A stretch of 64,000 nucleotides of DNA from an uncultured Lachnospiraceae bacterium (GTDB lineage: Bacteria; Bacillota; Clostridia; Lachnospirales; Lachnospiraceae), in contig ONAD01000002.1 of the NCBI GenBank assembly GCA_900315735.1, positions 75,060 through 139,059 on the forward strand, given 5' to 3'. A program made the translations under genes and the position numbers. Shown piece after piece: positions 25,822 to 33,441 of the stretch. The notes beneath the pieces were generated by a model. It worked only from the letters and a program-made list of their open reading frames with translations, was not told the DNA's origin and ran no database searches. Positions within the stretch are counted from its first letter, which is position 1, and each line of letters begins with the position of its first letter.

Positions 25822-25882
25822 AATTTTACTGGTATACATCCATTTCTGTGACATATATATGTAGAACAGGAGTGGACAGGAT

Positions 25883-26773
25883 ATGAAAGAAAAGATAAAA
25901 ATGATACTGTGTCTGTGCCTGATTATCGCAGGATTACCGATACTTATGACGCTGGTGTTCCAGGGGGATGAGATATTATCAGATACAGAGAGCAATGAAA
26001 TACAACATAAGAGCAGTCATCCCGATGAAGAAGAGAAGATGGCTGCTCTTGTGTCTATTCTGGCACGGGATATTCCGGTTACCTATGAAGAAGAGGCAAT
26101 TTGTGCACAGGCGGTTATTGTGCGGACCAATTATGAATATGCCTTATCCCAGGGAAAAGAACCGGAGACGGGGCTGAGTGTTGCAGAGCAGACAAAACTA
26201 TTTGGAAATGAAAATTATAATCGATATTATCAGAAATTAGAAAATTGCCTGATAGAAACCGAGGGAGAAGTCTTAACATATCAGGGGCAGGAAATTGAGG
26301 CTCCCTATTTTGCGGTCAGTGCAGAGAAGACGAGAGGGACAGAGCTTCCGTATCTCAAAAGTGTGGAATCCATATGGGATATTACATCAGAGGATTTTCT
26401 TAAGGTGGAATTCTATGATACAGGGGAACTGGTGGATATCTGCAATCAGGCATTTTCGGAAGCAGGGCTTACAGCAGAGGACTGGGTGAATACGCTGGTG
26501 GTGACAGAGCGGGAAGAAAGCGGATATGTAAAAACGATACAGGTTGGAAACAGCAGTGTCAGCGGGGAAGAATTCCGCAAAGCATTTTCCTTAAATTCCG
26601 CCTGTTTTTATATTAAGGAAATTGATGGCAGGGTGCGTATTGTGACCAAGGGCTTAGGGCACGGTTATGGACTTAGCATATATGGAGCAAATGAGATGGC
26701 AAAAGAGGGCAGGACGTATCAGGAAATTTTAAGCTATTATTATTCCGGAATTGAAATTACAAAAAAAGAATGA
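25883..26773 (+). CDS. spoIID: Stage II sporulation protein D (SpoIID)
   Basis: The product is 296 residues. One N-terminal membrane anchor (MILCLCLIIAGLPILMTLVF) is followed by the SpoIID/LytB domain. The catalytic glutamate lies in TYEEEAICAQAVIVRTNYEY. The C-terminal signature is GLGHGYGLSIYGANEMAKEG. SpoIID is the lytic transglycosylase of the engulfment machinery in the mother cell, working with SpoIIM and SpoIIP. The next gene is spoIIQ-like, matching the spoIID-spoIIQ order of Bacillus and Clostridia. A possible sigma-E-type promoter lies upstream (see findings). Confidence 0.92.
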   Translation: MKEKIKMILCLCLIIAGLPILMTLVFQGDEILSDTESNEIQHKSSHPDEEEKMAALVSILARDIPVTYEEEAICAQAVIVRTNYEYALSQGKEPETGLSVAEQTKLFGNENYNRYYQKLENCLIETEGEVLTYQGQEIEAPYFAVSAEKTRGTELPYLKSVESIWDITSEDFLKVEFYDTGELVDICNQAFSEAGLTAEDWVNTLVVTEREESGYVKTIQVGNSSVSGEEFRKAFSLNSACFYIKEIDGRVRIVTKGLGHGYGLSIYGANEMAKEGRTYQEILSYYYSGIEITKKE

Positions 26774-26860
26774 AATATAAAGAAGAATAAAATATAAAAA
26801 AGAATAAAATACGAAAAAACTGTTCATACTTATAAAAAATAAGATATGGATGGTGAGAAA

Positions 26861-27676
26861 ATGAAAGGAAGAAGATCATGGATGATTGCCCTGGCTGTCA
26901 TGGTACTGGCAGCAGGAGCAATGACAGCAGTATATAGTTATTCCCAGAAGGAAGAGAAAAAGCAGCAGGAAAATGTTGCGGATAAGGATGCAGCCGGAGA
27001 TAAAGGAAAAAAGAAAGAAGATGGAGCTTCGGATAATTTTGTGGCAACGCTTCCGGAGGCGCAGGATGCATCGGAGCAGCTGGCAGAAGCAGACAGTATT
27101 ATAAAGCCTTCTGATAACGCAGTCGCTTCAAAGGATTCGGATGGACAGGCACAGTCTGACAGCGAGCAGACGGGAGCAGAAGAAAATGCGGCAAATGCAG
27201 CGGCTGAGGCAGGAAATGAGTCTGAGACAAAGGCAGCGGCAGCCACCACAAAAACACTGCATTTTGCGGCAGAAGATGGATTAAACTGGCCATTACAGGG
27301 CAATGTAATCTTAAATTACAGCATGGATCAGACCGTGTATTTTGCAACTTTAGACCAGTATAAATATAATCCGGCAGTGATTATTGCTGGAGAAGTAAAT
27401 GACAGGGTATCCGCAGCTGCAGAAGGAAAGGTAACGGACATTTCCAACAGTGCCGTCACAGGATGTACCGTGACAATGGATTTAGGAGACGGTTACAGTG
27501 CTATTTACGGGCAGCTTAAGGAAGTGCCGTACGAAGTGGGTGACATTGTAGGAAAAGGAAAACTGGTGGGTTACATTGCAGAGCCAACAAAATACTATTC
27601 CGTGGAAGGAAGCAATCTTTATTTTGCATTGCAAAAAGATGGCGAGCCGGTAGACCCGGTAAGCTTCTTTGAGTAA
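26861..27676 (+). CDS. spoIIQ: SpoIIQ-like M23-fold protein lacking catalytic residues
   Basis: The start at 26861 (MKGRRSWMIALAVMVL) has GGTGAG upstream. The 271-residue protein has one membrane segment at residues 6-25. An Ala/Glu/Asp-rich low-complexity stretch of about 110 residues follows, then a C-terminal M23/LytM fold (NWPLQGNVILNYSMDQTVY to PVDPVSFFE). The zinc ligands are absent: the expected HxxxD region reads AVIIAGEVNDRVSA and the HxH region reads NLYFALQ. As in several SpoIIQ proteins it is therefore likely a structural partner of SpoIIIAH in the forespore channel rather than an enzyme. Position after spoIID supports the name. Confidence 0.85.
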   Translation: MKGRRSWMIALAVMVLAAGAMTAVYSYSQKEEKKQQENVADKDAAGDKGKKKEDGASDNFVATLPEAQDASEQLAEADSIIKPSDNAVASKDSDGQAQSDSEQTGAEENAANAAAEAGNESETKAAAATTKTLHFAAEDGLNWPLQGNVILNYSMDQTVYFATLDQYKYNPAVIIAGEVNDRVSAAAEGKVTDISNSAVTGCTVTMDLGDGYSAIYGQLKEVPYEVGDIVGKGKLVGYIAEPTKYYSVEGSNLYFALQKDGEPVDPVSFFE

Positions 27677-27687
27677 AAGAGCCATAC

Positions 27688-27716
27688 TTGAAAAAAGCGC
27701 TGCATACCTATATAAT
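27688..27716 (+). promoter_or_regulatory. Sigma-A-type promoter of the GGDEF gene
   Basis: -35 TTGAAA (27688-27693), a 17-base spacer, -10 TATAAT (27711-27716), 39 bases before the gene start. It separates the cyclase gene from the spoIID-spoIIQ unit. Confidence 0.72.
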
Positions 27717-27755
27717 AAAAGATATTGAAAAATACGAAAAAGGGTGCGCAAAAAG

Positions 27756-29357
27756 ATGGATTTTAATGCTTACAGCAGCGAAGTATTGGAATGGTTAGAG
27801 GGTGTCCGGAAGAATCGGGGAGTAGATGCCGAGAAGACATTGATGCTATGTAAAAATATAAGGGACTATGCCAGAGAGCAGGATGATGAGAAGCTGTTAG
27901 GCTATGCCTATTACTACAGTGGCGAGACATATTATCTTCTGAATGATGTGGATAAACTGTTTCGCAATCTCTCCTGTTCCCTGCCATATCTGGAGCGTTC
28001 CAGACAGCATGGATTATTGGCAAGAGCCTATAATATACTTGCCATTACATCCATGAATCGTGGAAATGCTCCTTTTGCCATGGATTATTATCTGAATGCC
28101 AGAATGTATTGCGAGAAGTATAAATTATATGATATTGGCATTATCATCAATATTAATATTGGTATGCTTTATAATAATTTCGGGGAATACCGTCAGGCAG
28201 AAAAATATTTAGAACAGGCATACGATTTATTACAGAAGAATAAGGAAATACCGGAATATTACAGCTATCTTCTGAATATCTATATAGGACTGGGAAACAG
28301 TTGTTTCTATCAGGAAGAGTATATACAGGCACAGGAATATGCACTGCGGGCAAAAGAGGTGTGTGGTGGACATCTGGAAGAGTTAGAGCAGATTGCCTTT
28401 GCCTGCTTTGAAGCAAGACTCTGTAACGCCATGGGAAAGAAAGAAGAACGCGACCGAAATATAGCAATTGTGCAGAAGGTAGCAGATACCAGAATGCCCA
28501 TTCTTGATATTTTTGATGACCTTTATGCTTACAGTGAGATGCTGTTAGATACCAGAAAGGAAGAGGAATTCTGGCAGTTAGTAGAGCTTTTGGAGAAAAT
28601 GGCAAGGGAAGCTAAGATTATCTATATGCAGAAGCGGATTCTGACGTTAAAAATCCGTTATTATAAGCGGCAGGAAAAGAACCGGGAATACCTGCAGGCA
28701 TGTGGATTGTTTTTTGAATTATCAGAGATACTGGAAAAAGAAAATAAATATATCATGACCCGCATCTTAGATATGCGTTATGCGTTAGAGGAGACGAACC
28801 ACAGCAGAAAGAAGATGGAAAAAGAAAACCGGATTCTTTTAGAGCAGTCCCAGACTGATGCATTGACGGGAATTCCGAACCGCTACCGGTTGGAGCAGCA
28901 TGCACAGAAGGTATTTGACCATGCGGTTGAAGAGAAAATTCCGGTGGCAGTGGAAATATTGGATATTGATTATTTTAAACAATATAATGATAATTATGGA
29001 CACCAGAAGGGTGATTTGTGCATCTGCCGTGTGGCAAAAGAAATTCAGAAGTTAGCAGAAAAGGATGGCATTTTCTGCGCCCGGTATGGCGGGGATGAAT
29101 TTATTTTAATCTATGAAGGATATTCCAAGGAAGCAGTAGTCATTCTTACGGAAAAATTAAAACGCAGCATTCGTGACCTTGATATGGAACACGCTTTTTC
29201 AGTAGCACACCGTTATGTATCTATTTCTCAGGGCATCTGCTATGACATACCGGATGAAGGCAGAACGATGAAGACCTTTTTACAGAAAGCGGATGATTTG
29301 CTGTATCAGGTCAAGGAAGAAAACCGCGGAGGAATTTGTATTGGAAGCTGCCGGTAA
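27756..29357 (+). CDS. TPR-domain diguanylate cyclase (GGDEF)
   Basis: I take the ATG at 27756 (MDFNAYSSEVLEWLEG). The 533-residue protein has about 340 residues of tetratricopeptide-like helices (for example NNFGEYRQAEKYLEQAYDLL), a short coiled coil (MEKENRILLEQSQTDALTG) and a GGDEF domain. The active site RYGGDEFILIYEGY is intact. The inhibitory RxxD site five residues before it is not present. It has no membrane segment, so it should be a soluble cyclic di-GMP synthase whose TPR part senses a partner or ligand. The same architecture is common in Lachnospiraceae. Confidence 0.9.
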   Translation: MDFNAYSSEVLEWLEGVRKNRGVDAEKTLMLCKNIRDYAREQDDEKLLGYAYYYSGETYYLLNDVDKLFRNLSCSLPYLERSRQHGLLARAYNILAITSMNRGNAPFAMDYYLNARMYCEKYKLYDIGIIININIGMLYNNFGEYRQAEKYLEQAYDLLQKNKEIPEYYSYLLNIYIGLGNSCFYQEEYIQAQEYALRAKEVCGGHLEELEQIAFACFEARLCNAMGKKEERDRNIAIVQKVADTRMPILDIFDDLYAYSEMLLDTRKEEEFWQLVELLEKMAREAKIIYMQKRILTLKIRYYKRQEKNREYLQACGLFFELSEILEKENKYIMTRILDMRYALEETNHSRKKMEKENRILLEQSQTDALTGIPNRYRLEQHAQKVFDHAVEEKIPVAVEILDIDYFKQYNDNYGHQKGDLCICRVAKEIQKLAEKDGIFCARYGGDEFILIYEGYSKEAVVILTEKLKRSIRDLDMEHAFSVAHRYVSISQGICYDIPDEGRTMKTFLQKADDLLYQVKEENRGGICIGSCR

Positions 29358-29397
29358 ATGGCACATACATAAGAAAACTGCATAAGATAAAATGTAA

Positions 29398-29466
29398 CGA
29401 CCAAAAATTCGCAATCGATACTTTTTTACCAGTTTATGGAATATGAGTAAGATACTTTTTTGGTCG
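29398..29466. repeat. Inverted repeat in the gap after the GGDEF gene
   Basis: CGACCAAAAA (29398-29407) faces TTTTTGGTCG (29457-29466) perfectly, 49 bases apart. GATACTTTTTT occurs twice between or overlapping the arms. It may be the terminator of the cyclase gene or a structured leader of the GIY-YIG gene that begins at 29523. Confidence 0.55.
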
Positions 29467-29522
29467 ATTGCTTTATATAGAGATAAGACTGGGCGGTGCC
29501 CGGTCTACATAGGAAGGATTAC

Positions 29523-29792
29523 ATGAAAGAGAAACATAATTACACTTATATGGTGCTTTGCCGGGATGGAAGCCTCTATACCGGCTGGACGACCGATATC
29601 GACAAGCGGATTGAAGCACATAACAGTGGAAAGGGAGCAAAGTATACCAGAAACCGGGGACCGGTGGAGCTGCGGTATTTAGAGGAATCCGAGACGAAGC
29701 AGGAGGCCATGCAGAAGGAAGCTGCCTATAAAAAGCTGACCAGAAAGCAGAAAGATGCGCTGATTTTGTCGAAGAAAAATCTGTTGCAGTAA
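29523..29792 (+). CDS. GIY-YIG nuclease superfamily protein (YhbQ/YazA type)
   Basis: AGGAAGG precedes the ATG at 29523 by 5 bases. The 89-residue protein is one GIY-YIG domain of the UPF0213/COG2827 type: YTYMVLCRDGSLYTGWTTD carries the Y and YTG pair. The arginine helix DIDKRIEAHN and the glutamate region (QEAMQKEAAYKKLTRKQK) follow. Small members are thought to be structure-specific nucleases in repair or recombination, but no clear role is established for this type. It is a single gene, 111 bases before the helicase gene. Confidence 0.92.
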   Translation: MKEKHNYTYMVLCRDGSLYTGWTTDIDKRIEAHNSGKGAKYTRNRGPVELRYLEESETKQEAMQKEAAYKKLTRKQKDALILSKKNLLQ

Positions 29793-29902
29793 ATTGACAA
29801 GCAAAAAGCAGTCTGTTATGATAAGCCGCAGTGACTTTTTATAAAGTCCTTAGAACAGGTTACTGACAGATGGGAAAAGTTCCCGCAACAGGAAGGAAAA
29901 GA

Positions 29903-31489
29903 ATGAATACAATCAGATTTGATGAATTAGATTTAAACCAGCAGATTCTAAGAGGAATTGCGGACATGGGATTTGAAGAGGCAACACCGATTCAGAGCCA
30001 GGCAATCCCGGTGGTTTTATCCGGTTTGGATGTCATCGGACAGGCTCAGACCGGAACCGGTAAGACAGCAGCTTTTGGAATTCCGATTTTACAGAAAGTA
30101 GACCCGTCTTTACGCAAGACACAGGTTTTAATTTTATCTCCCACAAGAGAGCTTGCCATTCAGGTGGCAGATGAAATCCGTAAGCTGGCAAAATATATGC
30201 ACGGTGTAAAAGTGCTGCCGGTGTATGGCGGACAGGATATTTCCCGCCAGATTAAAGCCTTAAAGGGTGGCGTACAGATTATTATCGGAACACCGGGACG
30301 ACTGATGGACCATCTTCGCAGAAAGACCATCCGCCCGGATTTCGTGCATACCATCGTCTTAGATGAAGCGGATGAAATGTTAAATATGGGATTCCGTGAG
30401 GACATAGAAACCGTTTTGGAATATATTCCAGGAGAGCATCAGACTGTACTTTTTTCTGCAACCATGCCAAAGCCGATTCTTGACATCACAAGAAAATACC
30501 AGCATGATGCAGTTAATATCAAGGTCGTAAAAAAAGAACTCACCGTAGCCAACATTGACCAGTATTATTATGATGTAAAGCGTAAGGATAAAGTAGATGT
30601 GCTTACAAGACTTTTGGATTACTATAATCCGAAGCTTTCTTTGGTATTCTGTAATACCAAGAAAATGGTAGATGAGCTGGCAACGGAATTATCCGGCAGA
30701 GGCTATAGTGCAGAGGGACTTCATGGAGATATGAAGCAGTCCCAGAGAGACCGGGTCATGAATAATTTCCGGAAAGGAAAGACCGACATTCTCATTGCAA
30801 CGGATGTGGCAGCAAGAGGAATTGACGTAGACGATGTGGAAGCGGTATTTAATTATGACCTGCCGCAGGATGATGAATATTATGTGCATCGAATCGGAAG
30901 AACCGGACGTGCAGGCCGCTGTGGTAAGGCATTTTCTTTTGTAAAGGGCAAGGAAGTCTATAAATTAAAGGATATCCAGCGTTACTGCAAGACCAAGATT
31001 TTAGCACAGCCGATTCCGTCCACCGATGATGTGGCGCAGATAAAAGCCGAAAATATCATGGAGCAGATCGGAACCATTATTGAGGAAGAGAACCTTTCCG
31101 ATATGATAGAGCTGATTGAGAAGCAGGTAAATGAAGCCGATTATACTGCCATGGATATTGCGGCAGCCTTTCTTTATCAGGCAATGGGGGCAGGAGAGAG
31201 TTCTTCCGAAAAAGAAGAATACGACTTTGCTAATACCGGTGCAGAAGAAGGAATGGTAAGACTGTTTATCAACATCGGAAAGAAAGACAAGATTAAACCG
31301 GGAGATATTCTTGGAGCCATCGCCGGAGAGTCCGGTATGCCGGGCAGACTGGTGGGAGCCATCGATATGTTTGATAAATATACCTTTGTGGAAGTGCCAA
31401 GAGAATATGGCAAAGAAGTCTTAAATGCCATGAAACATGCGAAAATAAAGGGAAAAGCCGTCAATATGGAACCGGCAAACCAGAAATAA
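29903..31489 (+). CDS. DEAD-box RNA helicase with DbpA-type RNA-binding domain
   Basis: The start is the ATG at 29903, after AGGAAGGAAAAGA. The 528-residue helicase has the Q-motif (FEEATPIQSQ), motif I AQTGTGKT, PTRELAIQ, VLDEADEM, SAT (LFSATMP), the second RecA domain with VFCNTKKMVDEL, DVAARGIDVDDV and HRIGRTGRAG. A DbpA RNA-binding domain ends the protein (VRLFINIGKKDKIKPGDIL). This matches CshA/DeaD-type enzymes of ribosome assembly, mRNA turnover and cold adaptation. Confidence 0.95.
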   Translation: MNTIRFDELDLNQQILRGIADMGFEEATPIQSQAIPVVLSGLDVIGQAQTGTGKTAAFGIPILQKVDPSLRKTQVLILSPTRELAIQVADEIRKLAKYMHGVKVLPVYGGQDISRQIKALKGGVQIIIGTPGRLMDHLRRKTIRPDFVHTIVLDEADEMLNMGFREDIETVLEYIPGEHQTVLFSATMPKPILDITRKYQHDAVNIKVVKKELTVANIDQYYYDVKRKDKVDVLTRLLDYYNPKLSLVFCNTKKMVDELATELSGRGYSAEGLHGDMKQSQRDRVMNNFRKGKTDILIATDVAARGIDVDDVEAVFNYDLPQDDEYYVHRIGRTGRAGRCGKAFSFVKGKEVYKLKDIQRYCKTKILAQPIPSTDDVAQIKAENIMEQIGTIIEEENLSDMIELIEKQVNEADYTAMDIAAAFLYQAMGAGESSSEKEEYDFANTGAEEGMVRLFINIGKKDKIKPGDILGAIAGESGMPGRLVGAIDMFDKYTFVEVPREYGKEVLNAMKHAKIKGKAVNMEPANQK

Positions 31490-31507
31490 ACAAAAAAGCA
31501 TAAAAAA

Positions 31508-31534
31508 AGAGGGACACGTAAATCGTGCCCCTCT
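31508..31534 (-). terminator. Hairpin with T-run readable only leftward
   Basis: Read leftward: AGAGGGGCACG, loop ATTTA, CGTGTCCCTCT, then TTTTTTTA. It looks like an intrinsic terminator on the minus strand, yet no leftward gene lies before it. On the + strand it would be a leader hairpin ahead of the gene at 31564. Confidence 0.55.
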
Positions 31535-31563
31535 CAGAGTAAAGACAAAAGAGGCGTATAAAA

Positions 31564-32145
31564 ATGTTGCGGTTTGCGAAAACAGAGGATACAGAAGCGT
31601 TACTGGAGATTTACGGTCAGTATATGGACACACCCATTACCTTTGAATATGAGCTTCCATCGAAAGAAGAATTTGCCGGAAGAATCCGGGATATCGGAAG
31701 CTATTATCCCTATCTTGTATGGGAAGAAAATGGAAAAATAGCAGGCTACGGTTATGCTCACCGCCATATGGAGCGGGCGGCATACCAGTGGAATGCAGAA
31801 CTGTCCGTATATGTGGATAAAGACCACCACCGCAGTGGAATCGGTGGAAAACTCTATCAGGCGCTGATAGAAATCCTGCAGTTGCAGAATATTCACACAG
31901 TATATGGCTGCATTACTCTTCCCAATGAGAAAAGTGTCGGACTGCATGAAGCCATGGGCTTTACCAAAGTGGGAATTTATCACCATGCAGGCTACAAATG
32001 TGGAAAATGGCATGATGTCATCTGGTATGAGAAAGCCATCCGGGAATTTGAAGCCAATCCGCAGCCGATTCGCTCCATGCATGAGATACCGGAGCAGAAG
32101 CTTGCCGCAATTTTAAAGGATGTCTCAGCAGTCATAAAGTCGTAA
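31564..32145 (+). CDS. GNAT N-acetyltransferase (phosphinothricin acetyltransferase-like)
   Basis: The product is 193 residues. The GNAT fold starts LRFAKTEDTEALLEIYGQYM. The acetyl-CoA loop is DKDHHRSGIGGKLYQAL, followed by GCITLPNEKSVGLHEAMGF and YHHAGYKCGKWHDVIWYEK. This ending is typical of PAT/MnaT-like enzymes, which acetylate the amine of methionine sulfone, phosphinothricin or related compounds. AGAGGCG precedes the ATG by about 9 bases. It overlaps the convergent regulator gene by 14 bases. Substrate not determinable. Confidence 0.9.
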   Translation: MLRFAKTEDTEALLEIYGQYMDTPITFEYELPSKEEFAGRIRDIGSYYPYLVWEENGKIAGYGYAHRHMERAAYQWNAELSVYVDKDHHRSGIGGKLYQALIEILQLQNIHTVYGCITLPNEKSVGLHEAMGFTKVGIYHHAGYKCGKWHDVIWYEKAIREFEANPQPIRSMHEIPEQKLAAILKDVSAVIKS

Positions 32146-33172
32146 GATAAGTCTGCAGGTAAGATAGATTTACAAAATTTTTAATTTTATCGCGCTTATC
32201 GATGCCTAACTTTTCCAGGATTCCGGACACATAATGTTTAACGGTATTCATTGACAATCCTAAATACTCTGCAATCTCCTGATTAGTCCAGTTCCGGCAT
32301 GCCAGCATTGCAATGGAAAACTCCAATGGAGATAGGAGATTTGTCACTGCTTTTTGCATCTTTGGATTGTGAATTTTCATCCATCCACGACTGAATGCGA
32401 TTACTTTACCTACCAACTGCTTATAAATTTCTGGTTCTTTTTTTCGAACACAGACTTCTAATACTCCCTGTAACAATCCATGATACTCAATAAATGGCTC
32501 CCAAAATCTATCCGATTTTGCCATTTCCCATGCAAAATTCATGGACTGAATGGCTTCTTCCTGTTCTTTCAGATTAATTTGACACATCGCCTGCACACAG
32601 TTTAGATATATCATGGGTATCGGATATGTTTTATCTGCCATCAAAAAAGCTCCCTGAATAATGCCCTTCGCTTTGGTATATTCCTGTTTCAAATAAGTTT
32701 CATGGGCTAGAAGGCTGATTGCAAATAATCGCTGTCCAATTGGAAGATATGGGATATACTGCAGAAGCGGCGGTACCTCCTTTTCAGGCGTAATGTGAAG
32801 AAAAATACTAATCACATAATAAGCAAACAAACAGGCCGCTTTTTGCTCCATTGGTGCATTCTCCTGTGTCACCTGTGCCAGGCATCGCTGTATATCTTCT
32901 CTGGTCTGTTGTGCTGCGTTGGCATCTCCAATCGTCAGATTGGCAAAGGTATAGAGCATATCTGCAGATATCCGAAGCATGATATCTTGATGTGACAAAT
33001 ATGCTTTCACAGTCTCTGCACACAGTTCCGCCTGTGCAGAAAAATAGTAATATTCTGCTAATGCAATCTGTGCCAATTCTTTATCTTCTATCTTTTCAAT
33101 TGCTTCCATAGCCTTTCCCAGCTCAAATGTACTTCCGACTAAAGGAAATATGACTCTGTCTGATAATTTCAT
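32132..33172 (-). CDS. LuxR-type HTH regulator with helical repeat domain
   Basis: The ATG at 33172 (MKLSDRVIFPLVGSTFELGK) with AAAGGA upstream is preferred to TTG at 33190. The 346-residue protein has about 280 residues of TPR-like helices without a P-loop. A C-terminal LuxR helix-turn-helix follows (NWTNQEIAEYLGLSMNTVKH). It resembles the C-terminal part of MalT/LAL-type regulators without the ATPase. The next gene on the same strand lies across a terminator-like hairpin (33371-33426). It may control the surface protein gene at 33442-35537, but that is only by proximity. Confidence 0.85.
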   Translation of the reverse strand: MKLSDRVIFPLVGSTFELGKAMEAIEKIEDKELAQIALAEYYYFSAQAELCAETVKAYLSHQDIMLRISADMLYTFANLTIGDANAAQQTREDIQRCLAQVTQENAPMEQKAACLFAYYVISIFLHITPEKEVPPLLQYIPYLPIGQRLFAISLLAHETYLKQEYTKAKGIIQGAFLMADKTYPIPMIYLNCVQAMCQINLKEQEEAIQSMNFAWEMAKSDRFWEPFIEYHGLLQGVLEVCVRKKEPEIYKQLVGKVIAFSRGWMKIHNPKMQKAVTNLLSPLEFSIAMLACRNWTNQEIAEYLGLSMNTVKHYVSGILEKLGIDKRDKIKNFVNLSYLQTYLTTL

Positions 33173-33370
33173 CGTATCCGTTCCTTTCAACGAAAATGCT
33201 TTCTATCTCTATTTTTATCGTTTTGATTCTTCCGGATATCTTTAAGTATATCATAAGTAGGGAGCACATAGCATATTTTTTCTTGCTAACAGCACCTTTG
33301 GCTATTATAGCACCAACATCTCTTAATAATACAGCGGTTCCATATTGGAGCCTTTTCGGCTGAACAAAAG

Positions 33371-33426
33371 ATGCTCTCTACATAACGTTTCCTGTAAAAT
33401 AATACAGTTTGTTACATAGAGAGCAT
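33371..33426 (-). terminator. Long hairpin after the surface protein gene
   Basis: Read leftward: ATGCTCTCTATGTAAC and GTTATGTAGAGAGCAT form a 16-pair stem with two G-U pairs, enclosing a smaller CTGTA/TACAG stem. CTTTTG follows. On the other strand the two wobble pairs become C-A mismatches. The fold therefore favours leftward RNA, as expected for this gene's terminator. Confidence 0.6.
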
Positions 33427-33441
33427 GTTTTATTCATTTAT

